From assembly GCF_010731735.1 (NCBI RefSeq), contig NZ_AP022588.1:2294001-2358000 (forward strand): a stretch of DNA of 64,000 nt, written 5' to 3'. Origin of the DNA: Mycolicibacterium sediminis (GTDB lineage Bacteria; Actinomycetota; Actinomycetes; Mycobacteriales; Mycobacteriaceae). Shown one piece after another: positions 24,518 through 33,252 of the stretch. The position numbers and the translations under genes were made by a program. Numbering within the stretch: the first letter of the stretch is position 1; each line of letters starts with the position of its first letter. The notes beneath the pieces were generated by a model that did not search any database, was not told where the DNA came from, and worked only from the letters and a program-made list of their open reading frames with translations.

Positions 24518-24817
24518 TCAGGCGAAGCCGACACTCCGGAGTGCGTCACGTGCGCGTCGCGCACTTCCGAGGAGTTGCTCGTCATCCAGATCATCCGGGC
24601 CGGTTCTAAGTTCCGGCTGAGCAACGTAGGCGTCGGCGTCCTCGAACATCACCTGGAGGATGGGGTAGACGGGCTGTCCGAAAATGCGACGTTCGGACTT
24701 CATCAGTACGAGGAACGCGACCTCGAATTCCGTAGCGGTCATCGAGCCCTCGATGAACCGGTCGAGGATGTCGACGTACGCGGAGACATTTGGCAGGTCA
24801 GCTGGGTTCCTGGTCAT
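24518..24817 (-). CDS. Colicin-immunity-like protein, copy 1
   Basis: 99 residues, with GGAAGG 5 bases upstream. The sequence YVDILDRFIEGSMTATEFE, followed by an acidic helical part (FEDADAYV), fits the bacterial self-protective colicin-D-immunity-like family (PF09204). It is clearly related to the protein at 26919-27179, which shares RFI-G-(M/I)T--(E/Q)FE and F-D-DAYVA-P-LR. Known relatives neutralise tRNA-cleaving bacteriocins, but many actinobacterial copies have no known partner. It converges on the NERD-helicase gene, with 13 bases between them. Confidence 0.75.
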   Translation of the reverse strand: MTRNPADLPNVSAYVDILDRFIEGSMTATEFEVAFLVLMKSERRIFGQPVYPILQVMFEDADAYVAQPELRTGPDDLDDEQLLGSARRARDALRSVGFA

Positions 24818-24887
24818 CGGAGCCTTCCATCGTGGGTGCGACCGCCTTGACCGTTCGATCTCTTTGCGGAAGGGGGACTGTGCCTTG

Positions 24888-24921
24888 CCGCCGCTAAGGG
24901 GCTTAGCCCCGAACGCGGCGG
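24888..24921 (-). terminator. GC-rich hairpin
   Basis: Outer arms CCGCCGC/GCGGCGG enclose an inner stem GGGGC-TTA-GCCCC. It lies 86 bases downstream of the leftward DUF3298 lipoprotein gene and upstream of the immunity-like gene, so it may end the lipoprotein transcript. There is no U-tract, as is usual in mycobacteria. Confidence 0.5.
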
Positions 24922-25007
24922 TAACGGTGTGTCCGCCGCGCGCCCGTCAACGTTCATTGACGGATTCGGGCGACGCGTCCCGTCCGACGAGCGACCGCCG
25001 CCCAACG

Positions 25008-25775
25008 CTAGGCAAGGATCGCGGCGAGCTGACTGCGCGGCACCGAAACGTCCTGCGCACCAGCGGCTTCGATGGTCCACATGCCCTGGCCGATGAAGAA
25101 GATCACGGCGTCGTCGGTCAATGCGAAGTTCTCGTACATCTTCGCGCCGAGCGGGTTGGCGTCCACGGGCGCGCCCTCCAGCCGGGTCTTCAAGTCGTTC
25201 TCGACGATCGGGTCGAGGACGGCCACGGGATCCGAGCCGGCCTTGAAGAGGGTGTCGAAGGTAATCGGCGCCTTCGCGGCGAGGTCGTAGTTCATGGCGT
25301 CGTAGTACGTCTCGGGATGCGCGCCACCGACGTTGACGTACTCCTGGAACACCAGGCTCGCAGTGCCCGACTCTGGACTCCCCGACCTATACGTGGTGGA
25401 CGTGATGTCGAGCGCCTTCGGCATCGGACTGACGGGCGGCTCGGTGACGGTCGCGACGAACTGGTCACGCTGACGGGTGAGGACGTCGGCCACAGCCCGC
25501 TGGTCCGGGTAGTCGCTCGGGAAGCTCATGTCGATCGTGTAGCCGGCGGTCTCGGTGTGCACCGTGCACACCTTGTCGGGACCGACCCGTCCGCCGAGGT
25601 CCGCGCACGCCGACGGGCCGCTGGCCGCCGTGGACGGAGCCGCCGACGTCGTCGTCGCGGATGATGACGCACTGGGCGCCGTCGTGGCTTCCGACGACTC
25701 GGCCGCACCATTGGTGTCGCCGCACGCGGTCAGGAGCAGCGCAGCCACACCGACAATCAACGACCTCGCTGCCAT
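25008..25775 (-). CDS. DUF3298/RsiV-like lipoprotein
   Basis: 255 residues from the ATG that gives a good signal peptide (MAARSLIVGVAALLLTAC); Cys18 is the lipid site. A Ser/Thr/Ala-rich linker is followed by a domain with YTIDMSFPSDYPDQRAV, GGAHPETYYDAMNYDL and an end FFIGQGMWTIEAAG. These match the secreted Mpt64/TB22.2-like DUF3298 family. It is surface-anchored; its role is unknown. It is divergent from the membrane protein on the right. Confidence 0.85.
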   Translation of the reverse strand: MAARSLIVGVAALLLTACGDTNGAAESSEATTAPSASSSATTTSAAPSTAASGPSACADLGGRVGPDKVCTVHTETAGYTIDMSFPSDYPDQRAVADVLTRQRDQFVATVTEPPVSPMPKALDITSTTYRSGSPESGTASLVFQEYVNVGGAHPETYYDAMNYDLAAKAPITFDTLFKAGSDPVAVLDPIVENDLKTRLEGAPVDANPLGAKMYENFALTDDAVIFFIGQGMWTIEAAGAQDVSVPRSQLAAILA

Positions 25776-25881
25776 GACCGGCTCCCTTCGTCTGGAGCAG
25801 TGTGCATCACGGCGACGAGGTGGCGGCGCAGAACGCCTGCTCGGAAACATGGCGGAGGCGGGTGACAATGAGGGCATGGGG

Positions 25882-26733
25882 ATGTCACGCGACGACGGTT
25901 CCGAACCGTACTTAGGGGAACCGCCCGCATACGACGCGGCAGGAGCGTCGGCCTACTGGAGTCCCGCACCACCGCCGTCCGACGCGGGCAGTGAGCCCTA
26001 CCCATCCTCGGTGCCGCCCACCGATCCCGCGCCCGACCACCAGCGTCGGACACTGGCCATCCTGGGCACCGTCGGCGTGGCGCTGGTCGCCGCGATCGTG
26101 GTCGCGATCGTGCTGGTGGTGCGAGTCCTCGACGCGGACCCGACGTCCGAGGACCCCGCAGTGGCCTCGCAGACGCCTAGCGCCGAGCCCGTCAGGGAAT
26201 GCACGCAGGGCGTGTCGGACGGTGAGGTACCGGAGAGTGGCGCGGTGTCAGCGGGCGGGTTGTCCTTCCCCCGGAGTGTCGCGCCGGAGTGGCAACCGAA
26301 GGCCGAACACCGGGTGCCGAACTCGGTCGACGCGATATCGCTGGAGGCGGAGATCAGCGACATGACCGACATGACCTGGATCGGCCAACTCACCGTCGGC
26401 GTGACCAACGTCGACCAGGATATGAGCCTGACCGATCAGGCACGGCTGATGCTGAAGTGCGTCGTCGAAAGCGAACTCTACGAGCGCGCTTCGCCGTTCG
26501 TGGGGGAGGTGACTCCGAAGCCTGGTCGACTCGACGGCGTCCCCACCGTCACGATCGAGGTACCGATCTCCGTCGTCATCCCCGACCCGGCCATCACCGG
26601 TGACGATCTCGTCCTGGTCATTGTCGGCACCCGCCCCAGCACCTACTTCCTGGCCACGACGCCCTTCGGCGACGTCGAACGCCAAGCCGTCGTGCGCGCC
26701 GCGATGGAGGGATTGCGCGTCTCGCCGGTGTGA
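25882..26733 (+). CDS. Single-pass membrane protein with Pro-rich cytosolic tail
   Basis: About 283 residues. MSRDDG is chosen because GAGGG lies 7 bases upstream; two ATGs a few codons earlier are possible. A Pro/Ser/Tyr-rich tail (PPSDAGSEPYPSSVPPTDP) precedes one membrane helix (ILGTVGVALVAAIVVAIVLVV) and an outside domain of about 190 residues that includes the phrases ECTQGVSDGEVPES and IEVPISVVIPDPAITGDDLV. This is the layout of many actinobacterial MmpS-like or serine-kinase-target membrane proteins. No enzymatic motif. Confidence 0.75.
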   Translation: MSRDDGSEPYLGEPPAYDAAGASAYWSPAPPPSDAGSEPYPSSVPPTDPAPDHQRRTLAILGTVGVALVAAIVVAIVLVVRVLDADPTSEDPAVASQTPSAEPVRECTQGVSDGEVPESGAVSAGGLSFPRSVAPEWQPKAEHRVPNSVDAISLEAEISDMTDMTWIGQLTVGVTNVDQDMSLTDQARLMLKCVVESELYERASPFVGEVTPKPGRLDGVPTVTIEVPISVVIPDPAITGDDLVLVIVGTRPSTYFLATTPFGDVERQAVVRAAMEGLRVSPV

Positions 26734-26918
26734 CCTCACGGCGCGTGCACTGTCGCGGCGGGGAAACTCTTCCGCTACCAACCGATTCACTGTCTGTCGG
26801 ACAGAGACTTCGGGGCATCGTCCATTGACCCTCGCGCTGCCACGTCCGTGCGGACATCGTCTCGCGGTTTCCAGCCTCGCTTCGACCAGAGTCGTCGCCT
26901 GTGAACGGGATGCGTTGC

Positions 26919-27179
26919 TCAACCGAAGAGGCGGATGTAGGCGGACCGAGCCCGGACTCTCAATTCTTCACCGCTCAGACCACCCGTGAGTCCCCTGAGG
27001 CGCGGGTCGGCAACGTATGCGTCGACATCGGCGAACAGTTCGTCCAGGATGTCGAACGACGCACCTACGGCTTGGTTTTGGTCGGACTTGAACGCGGTCA
27101 GGTAGTCGTTCTCGAATTGGTCGGGCGTGATCTCCCCGTCAATGAAACGTCTGAGCAAGCGTTCGTAGCTCTCGATCAT
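26919..27179 (-). CDS. Colicin-immunity-like protein, copy 2
   Basis: 86 residues from the ATG at MIESYERLLRRFIDGEI, chosen because GGGGGAA lies 6-7 bases upstream; longer in-frame starts exist. The sequence matches PF09204-type colicin immunity proteins and is a paralogue of the protein at 24518-24817. The shared features are a helical acidic core and a DAYVADPRLRG segment. No nearby toxin gene with a tRNase domain is seen. It is convergent with the Pro-rich membrane protein gene. Confidence 0.75.
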   Translation of the reverse strand: MIESYERLLRRFIDGEITPDQFENDYLTAFKSDQNQAVGASFDILDELFADVDAYVADPRLRGLTGGLSGEELRVRARSAYIRLFG

Positions 27180-27323
27180 TCGCCGTTCCCCCGATCCCAT
27201 CATCGACGGTGGTCTCCATACTTCGAGTCGAATGCCCGCCGTCATGTGCTCGGACATCATCCTGGCGGATTTCACGTGCCCACGAATGCGCGGGACACCC
27301 CCGAGGCCTGCCTTGAATTGCGC

Positions 27324-29813
27324 CTACAACCCGAGCGCCGTCCGCAGCCGGTCGGCGTTCATGCCGCCGGGGAGGCCGGGAAAGCCGTCGAGCAGTTTGA
27401 CGACATCACCGCGTCGCGTCGGATCGGCGGCGGCCTGCCTTGGCGTGTAGCCATCGAGCGCGGGAATGCGTTGATCGAGCCAGGCGGCTTCGTATCCGCG
27501 GACGACGACGTCGAGTGCGGCGGCGACCTCGGGATCGTCGGGCTCGGTCGCGGTAGAGGGCGTCGTGGGTGACAGCTTCCGGAAATCGTCGAGCGGCGTG
27601 CGGGTGTCACTCGTGAGCGACAGCGATGCGTCCAGTCGCGACAGCGACTCGAGCACGCGGTCCATCTGTGCCTCGCTGTTGGTGGTGACGGTGAGAGTGT
27701 CCGCGTCGACGGTCATGGTGGCGCGGACGCGTTCCATGCCCTGATTGGTCACCTGGTCGCACCACACCGGAGAGCCATCCGCGGTGATGCGGTCGAAGGC
27801 GTCGTCGAGCGCGGTGACGAGACGTGCCGCATCCTTGATCCGAAACGTCGCCTCACACATCATCAACAGGTCGCCCTCGGTGTTGACCAGCGTCGGTGGA
27901 GCGAACCTGCGGGTCAGGAATTCCACCAGTTCCACGGGGTCGGGCTCGGAGTCCAGTAGCTCGACCAACGGGTTGCGGTCATGCAGGGCAAGGGGTTCGA
28001 TGCCGCCGAAGAACTGAACGCCGTCACCGATCGGAAGCACGCGGGCGCAGATCAATTGACCCGCCTTCAACTGGCCACTGGCCACGCGCTCGGCCACCTC
28101 GTCGACGTCGCCGGTCCGGACGTCGCGCACGGTGACGGATCGGCCTCGATGCACCTGCTCCACCTCGAACACCGAACGATCCACGAGCAGCCACTGCTCG
28201 GCCAACAGACGTTCGTCGTCGGGGAGCAGAGCGCCCCTTTTGGCCAAGAAGTCCCCGAACGCGCCGCCCTCGAAGAGGACGACGTCGATGGGTAGGGGAT
28301 CGTCGAAGCTCGGCGGCTCCAAAGCCTCGGGATCGTCGTACTCGCCGCGCACGTCGGTCACCTCGTCCAGCAACTCAGTCCACGGCGAGTGGAAGACATG
28401 CTGACAGGCCTTGGAGTACAGCCACGCAGCCCGATCACGAAGCGGCAGTTGATCGTTGCCGAGGTGACACTTCTTGTACTTCCGACCGGACCCGCACCAG
28501 CACGCGTCGTTGCGACCGACGTCGGCACGTGGGGTCGCTCGATGCTTGAGCAGCAGCTGAAACAGCGGATCGTCCTCCTCGGCGCCGGCTCGGCGAAGCA
28601 GAGCGAGGCCACGTTCCGCATCACCCCGGTCGGAGGCGAACCGCGCCAGGTCGAGCAGCGTCGGCCAGAACTCGGTGTCCATCGACTCGGCAGCAAGGTA
28701 CTCACGCTCGGCGTCCTCGACGTCACCCATGTGTTCCAACGCAGCGGCGCGTAGCCAGCGACAGGCGGTCTTCGCACCCCGGCTCACCCGCGGTTCGAGC
28801 ATCTCTGCCAAACGCGCCAACGCTGCGGGGTCAACCCCGTGGCCGACGGTCTCGTCCAGGACGAGCACGGCAAGCAGGGGGTTGCTGAGTGCCGACCCAA
28901 CATCCACCAGGTCCTCCTGATGGGCCAGATCCGGCAAGGAGTCGCCGTCGGGGAGGTCCGCGGCCGCGAATGCGCCGTCCAGTTGCTCGCAGGCGCCGAC
29001 GAGGGTTTGTAGCGCGACGGCGTCTGACACGGCAAGGCCGTAGTGCTGGGCCAGGAACTCGCTCTGAACTCCTGAACGCCAGGATGGAATGTCGAAACCG
29101 GGGGGTGCGATGCACGAGACGTCGTGTTGGAGTCCAGCATCGGCGATGATGTCGGCCAGCGGCGGCAGCGGTGACGTGAAGAGCGTCGGGGACTCGAGGC
29201 ACATGGTCCACACCGCACTGTCAGGGGACGTAGGGCTATCAGGATTGAGTGCCGCGGTCAACGTCGCTGCGACGTCAGTCGACGTATCGACCGCCGGCAC
29301 GCGCTCGACGACCAGGCCCGCATCCGACAGCCGCACGCCGACGATGTCGCCGACGCTCACCGCCATCTCGCTGAGGGCTCCCGACGGCAAGAGAAGCGCC
29401 CCGCCCTCCCCGAAAATCGTCGGCGGGATGCCTCGCTCGTCCAGGACGTCGTCGTCGTCGTAGTCGTCCATCACCACCCTGAGAGGCGTGCCGTCTGCCA
29501 GCGCTTCGTACTGCGGGTATTCGCACAGGCGGGTGATGGCATCCAAGTCGGGGCTGACAGTTAGCAGGTCGTGGGTCAGCTCCTCGGCAGTCAGCCGGTG
29601 GGTGAACACACGGCCGGCCAGGACAGCCGGCAACCATGCCCACCGCCCGTCGACCAACTCGCCTACTGGAGCGAACATTTCGACCTGAACGACGGGAGCC
29701 GGGACGGCCACGCCGTCGGCCCGCAGTCTCGACACGATCTCGTCGGTGGCGAGGGGGCCGTGGGTGATGAGGAGTCGAGAAACCAGGTCCGCCGTTTCGG
29801 CTAGGTCCGTCAC
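27324..29813 (-). CDS. SEC-C motif protein with TPR-like region
   Basis: 829 residues from a GTG (VTDLAETADL). N-terminal winged-helix-like and beta-rich regions are followed by a helical repeat region and, near residue 500, the zinc-binding SEC-C motif GRNDACWCGSGRKYKKCH. The C-terminal 300 residues are uncharacterised, with a long acidic linker. SEC-C is best known from SecA but occurs in many proteins as a zinc protein-binding module. Function unknown. The gene is divergent from a second uncharacterised gene across a 68-base shared promoter region, so the two may be co-regulated. Confidence 0.75.
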   Translation of the reverse strand: MTDLAETADLVSRLLITHGPLATDEIVSRLRADGVAVPAPVVQVEMFAPVGELVDGRWAWLPAVLAGRVFTHRLTAEELTHDLLTVSPDLDAITRLCEYPQYEALADGTPLRVVMDDYDDDDVLDERGIPPTIFGEGGALLLPSGALSEMAVSVGDIVGVRLSDAGLVVERVPAVDTSTDVAATLTAALNPDSPTSPDSAVWTMCLESPTLFTSPLPPLADIIADAGLQHDVSCIAPPGFDIPSWRSGVQSEFLAQHYGLAVSDAVALQTLVGACEQLDGAFAAADLPDGDSLPDLAHQEDLVDVGSALSNPLLAVLVLDETVGHGVDPAALARLAEMLEPRVSRGAKTACRWLRAAALEHMGDVEDAEREYLAAESMDTEFWPTLLDLARFASDRGDAERGLALLRRAGAEEDDPLFQLLLKHRATPRADVGRNDACWCGSGRKYKKCHLGNDQLPLRDRAAWLYSKACQHVFHSPWTELLDEVTDVRGEYDDPEALEPPSFDDPLPIDVVLFEGGAFGDFLAKRGALLPDDERLLAEQWLLVDRSVFEVEQVHRGRSVTVRDVRTGDVDEVAERVASGQLKAGQLICARVLPIGDGVQFFGGIEPLALHDRNPLVELLDSEPDPVELVEFLTRRFAPPTLVNTEGDLLMMCEATFRIKDAARLVTALDDAFDRITADGSPVWCDQVTNQGMERVRATMTVDADTLTVTTNSEAQMDRVLESLSRLDASLSLTSDTRTPLDDFRKLSPTTPSTATEPDDPEVAAALDVVVRGYEAAWLDQRIPALDGYTPRQAAADPTRRGDVVKLLDGFPGLPGGMNADRLRTALGL

Positions 29814-29881
29814 GGCGCTCAGATTACGCGCCGTAGCGCACTCGATCCGAGATGTCACCGCCCCTCGGTAGCGTCCGCGGC

Positions 29882-31048
29882 ATGAGCGATGCACGCAGGC
29901 GCCGTAGCGCCAAGCAGGACCGGCGAGACGCGAAACGAGCACGCAGGCGCCGACCGGTCGCCGACGACGCCCTGCTGATCTCGACGATTCGAGAGGTCAT
30001 GGCCGGGCCCAAAGAACTCCTCTTGGGAGGGATCGGTCATTGCATCAGTTGGGCTTCACCCGGTCCCCATCCGAAGGAGGAGCCAGAGAAGACGCGCTCA
30101 CTGGAGGTGTTCATCGGCAACCTCATAGCGCGCAAGTACCGTGAGCTCACCGCACTGCTCGCTCTTTTCGGAGAACTGCTCGTCGACGACGACGCGCTGC
30201 GCGAACGATGCCGCCGAGAGGTATCGACGCGGAACGACCGTCTGCCCAGGTGGATCGCCGGCCTGCCTCACGCAAGGGTGAGTCGGGTCATGCGCAGGAC
30301 GGACGTACTCGGTGATGGCGACGAACTCGTCGTCAGCCTCACGCTCGCCGATGCGACTGAACTAATCCTTTCCGTCCTGCTCGACCACAACCGTCTGTCG
30401 TCAGTGATCGACTTCCAGCTCCTCACCGGTCCGTCGGAGTCGGTCGTCGTCCCTTCTCCATCGGACACTGCCTTCGTGGACATGGACCCGGCCGATGCCC
30501 GAGCGTGGATCGAGAACGGCCTGCGATTCGAAAGATATGCCCGGCGGCCGAAGGAGTGGCGCGACTTCGCACCCATCGTCAGGTGGATGATCAGTCGGCT
30601 ACCGGAGGGAGGAGTCGCTTACGAGAAGCCCCACTGGGACGAGGACGCCGTGACAGAGCTGCTCGACGACTTCTTCGCCACGCCCGCGGGCGCTCCGTTC
30701 GCGGACGACGACTACCGAGACGTCCTCCTGGAACTATGCGAATCCGGGTTCGGTGACCCGCTGCGGTGGAGCACGTTCCGCATCTCCGACATCTTGCGTC
30801 TTCCGTATCACGACGAGCACGTCCCGCTCGAAATTGCGTTGGATGCGCCGGCCCTGCTGCGAGCCTTCGTACCATTCGCTCACTCCCGCAGCGGAATCGG
30901 GCAAGATATCACCGGCGACGCACTCAAGACCATCGATGACATGAGCCGCGGCTACAGACGGCGACTCCTCGACGACGCGATGGTCTACTACGACGAAGGA
31001 GACGCGGACCCCCGGCCCTGGCGCAGCTACCCGGACCAGGCGTCGTGA
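29882..31048 (+). CDS. Uncharacterised mycobacterial protein (388 aa)
   Basis: The start MSDARRRRSAKQDRRDAKRA gives a strongly basic N-terminal tail that could bind nucleic acid. The rest is a soluble mixed alpha/beta protein with RPKEWRDFAPIVRWM and a C-terminal helix pair. No known domain is recognised. Its promoter is shared with the SEC-C gene, and it may be functionally linked to it. An ATG 10 codons upstream is less likely. Confidence 0.65.
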   Translation: MSDARRRRSAKQDRRDAKRARRRRPVADDALLISTIREVMAGPKELLLGGIGHCISWASPGPHPKEEPEKTRSLEVFIGNLIARKYRELTALLALFGELLVDDDALRERCRREVSTRNDRLPRWIAGLPHARVSRVMRRTDVLGDGDELVVSLTLADATELILSVLLDHNRLSSVIDFQLLTGPSESVVVPSPSDTAFVDMDPADARAWIENGLRFERYARRPKEWRDFAPIVRWMISRLPEGGVAYEKPHWDEDAVTELLDDFFATPAGAPFADDDYRDVLLELCESGFGDPLRWSTFRISDILRLPYHDEHVPLEIALDAPALLRAFVPFAHSRSGIGQDITGDALKTIDDMSRGYRRRLLDDAMVYYDEGDADPRPWRSYPDQAS

Positions 31049-31102
31049 GTGGTTGTCTGTCGCATCTGCCAACACCATGCGAACGAGGAAGTACGGTCAA
31101 GC

Positions 31103-31303
31103 ATGCGAAACCTGTACCTGCGTAACGTTCCGGACGCGGTCATGGACCGGCTGGAGCGAATGTCGCGCGCGGAAGGAATGTCCCTGAACGCGATGGCGAT
31201 TCGAGTGGACAACGCGGCGCTCATGGCCACCCTGCCCGACACGGGCATTGCCTCGGAGGACATCGTCGCGGATGTCGACGCCGGACGACGGTGGTCGCCC
31301 TAG
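31103..31303 (+). CDS. Ribbon-helix-helix antitoxin-like protein
   Basis: 66 residues from MRNLYLRNVPD. It has the FitA/VapB-type RHH pattern: an N-terminal beta strand (LYLRNVP), the helix 'AVMDRLERMSRAEGMSLNAMA' and a short acidic tail. RHH antitoxins bind DNA as dimers and usually pair with a downstream PIN toxin, but the next gene is on the opposite strand and is a membrane protein. It is therefore an orphan, or acts as a plain repressor. GAGGAAG lies about 11 bases upstream. Confidence 0.8.
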   Translation: MRNLYLRNVPDAVMDRLERMSRAEGMSLNAMAIRVDNAALMATLPDTGIASEDIVADVDAGRRWSP

Positions 31304-31326
31304 AATCACGAACTCAGGTCGAGCAG

Positions 31327-32202
31327 TCACGTCAGGCGGTCCCTCGCCTGCTCGTCGGATGCAAGCCGCGTCGCCCGCTCGAGTGCGCCGCGGTCGCGCA
31401 CGTCCCGGGCGGAGAGTCGCTGAATGCGATCGCGATAGTCGGCGAAGCCGTGGACGCGAGCGGCGAGGGCGGACAACGCCGTCCGGCGGTCGGACTTGGC
31501 CTCGGTGATCAGCGCTCGAATGTCGGGATCGGAGCGGAGCCGGCCACCCTCGGGCTTCTCCGCCGCCTCCCGGTCCAGTGCGATCTGGCGGGCGCTCGCA
31601 CCGATCTCGGCGAGTTCGTCCCAGAGGTCGATGGGAAGGAACGCCGCCGAGTCCGTAGCCCAGCCGGGGTCGCGGGCAATCTCGGAGGCGATCTTGGCCG
31701 CGCAATACGACAACGTCCCCTCGTCGCAGAGGATCATCCGATTCAACGTGTCCGAGTCCGCGGTACTCAATTGCCCTGACCGAAGCTGAGATTCATAGGC
31801 CACCGCTCTGGTGCGGAGGTCCCGGTACCGACTGATCGACTCGCCCGCGGACAACGTGACCGTCAGTAGCAACACCAACGCGCACGCCAAGAGCGCTCCC
31901 CCCAGGATGGCGAGGGCGGGCTGGCCGGTGAGGCCCACCGCCACGATCGCGGCAGACACCCAGGCGAGGGCAGTGGCGCCCGTCCTGATGCGGAGTTCAG
32001 CAGGCATATCCAGATCATCGGGATGCGGCAGTCGCGGCTCGCCCCTATGCCGCGCGGCCACGAATGCCAGGAACTCGCGGTCAGTGTCGATCTTGGGCGC
32101 CACGCCGGCGAAACGCTCCCAACGCGACGGCATGTTCGACCTCTGGAAGACGTCCTTCGGACTCACCGAACGCCCCGGTTCCGCCCGCGAAGCCTCTGTC
32201 AT
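31327..32202 (-). CDS. Membrane protein with two adjacent helices and coiled C-terminus
   Basis: 291 residues; the start MTEASRAEPG has AGGAGGGG 7 bases upstream. The N-terminus is cytosolic and includes RSNMPSRWERFAGVAPK. Two membrane segments (about 98-117 and 121-144: ALAWVSAAIVAVGLTG; ILGGALLACALVLLLTV) are followed by a long charged helical domain. No family recognised. It is convergent with the RHH gene. Confidence 0.65.
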   Translation of the reverse strand: MTEASRAEPGRSVSPKDVFQRSNMPSRWERFAGVAPKIDTDREFLAFVAARHRGEPRLPHPDDLDMPAELRIRTGATALAWVSAAIVAVGLTGQPALAILGGALLACALVLLLTVTLSAGESISRYRDLRTRAVAYESQLRSGQLSTADSDTLNRMILCDEGTLSYCAAKIASEIARDPGWATDSAAFLPIDLWDELAEIGASARQIALDREAAEKPEGGRLRSDPDIRALITEAKSDRRTALSALAARVHGFADYRDRIQRLSARDVRDRGALERATRLASDEQARDRLT

Positions 32203-32461
32203 GGTGCTGCCCCTCCTGCCATCCGAAGGTAACCGTCGACGCCGACAGTGCGCCACCGGGAGCAGCGCTCCGTCGACTCGCTCGTCAGGCGGAACATTCC
32301 GGATTCGTTCACGCCAAGATTTCCAGGGGCGCACGAGGCTCGTGTGACTCGCGGGTACGCCCCCGAACCACGCCCCGCTGCTGGTCGCCGGAGAGTTGTG
32401 CGGAAGACCCGCCGAGACCGGCCTCGAGGCAGGACTCAGGCTCGCCTGATTGACTTCACCG

Positions 32462-33094
32462 ATGGACTCACGTCGGCGGATGCACACGCCCGCGGTGCGC
32501 ATCGCGGGCGCGACCGTGGTCGGTCTACTCGCCGCCGCAGCCGGGGTCGCCCGGGGCTACGGCTGGTTCTCGCTGCTGGTCGGGTGGGACGTGCTCGCCG
32601 TGACCTACCTGGTGTGGACCTGGGTGGTGCTGTGGCCCTTCGGCCCCGACGAGACGGCCACCCACGCCGAGGACGAGGAGCCCGGCCGTGACACGGTTTT
32701 CGTGCTCATCCTCGTCGGCGCGCTCGTCAGCCTCGTCGGCGTCGGCCTGCTGCTCGCGAAGGCCAAGGACGGCAACCTCGGGGTGGCCGCCGTCGCCGTC
32801 GGCAGCGTCGTCATCTCCTGGCTGGCCGTGCACACGCTGTTCGCGCTCACCTACGCCAAGGTGTACTTCCAGGAGAAGCCCGTCGGCGGCATCGACTTCA
32901 ACACCGACGACCCGCCGCGCTACAGCGACTTCGCCTATGTCGCGTACACCGTCGGCATGAGCTTCGCGATCTCCGACACCAACCTCACTTCGTCGCGGAT
33001 GCGCGCCACCGCGCTCAAGCACGGCCTGCTGTCCTACGTGTTCGGATCGGTGATCGTGGCCTCGGTGGTCAACCTCGTCGCGGGCGGTCTCTAG
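32462..33094 (+). CDS. DUF1345 membrane protein
   Basis: About 210 residues, with a probable ATG start at [10 protein letters not shown]; a TTG four codons earlier and a second ATG are alternatives. It shows five membrane segments and the family signature near the end, [19 protein letters not shown], with the [14 protein letters not shown] segment before it. The DUF1345 family is conserved in actinobacteria and proteobacteria; its role is unknown. The resemblance to channel-like YDFxYxAxT motifs is noted in the family. Divergent from the gene on its left. Confidence 0.85.
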   Translation: MDSRRRMHTPAVRIAGATVVGLLAAAAGVARGYGWFSLLVGWDVLAVTYLVWTWVVLWPFGPDETATHAEDEEPGRDTVFVLILVGALVSLVGVGLLLAKAKDGNLGVAAVAVGSVVISWLAVHTLFALTYAKVYFQEKPVGGIDFNTDDPPRYSDFAYVAYTVGMSFAISDTNLTSSRMRATALKHGLLSYVFGSVIVASVVNLVAGGL

Positions 33095-33252
33095 CTACCT
33101 GAACGCCACGACGGCCCCACTACCAGCGCAAATGGTGTAACGTTCGGGTCTGGGAACTAGTCAGTCCGGACCAGGTGGCCATCGACGCCGACCTGCCGAG
33201 CCACTGCTCACGCCGGACTCGCCGGTGGCAATCACCCAGTCGGGAATGACCC

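Noticed and set aside
24518..24817. Toxin-immunity pair with the NERD-helicase as toxin
   Set aside because: The genes are convergent and separately transcribed, and the helicase has no bacteriocin-like features.
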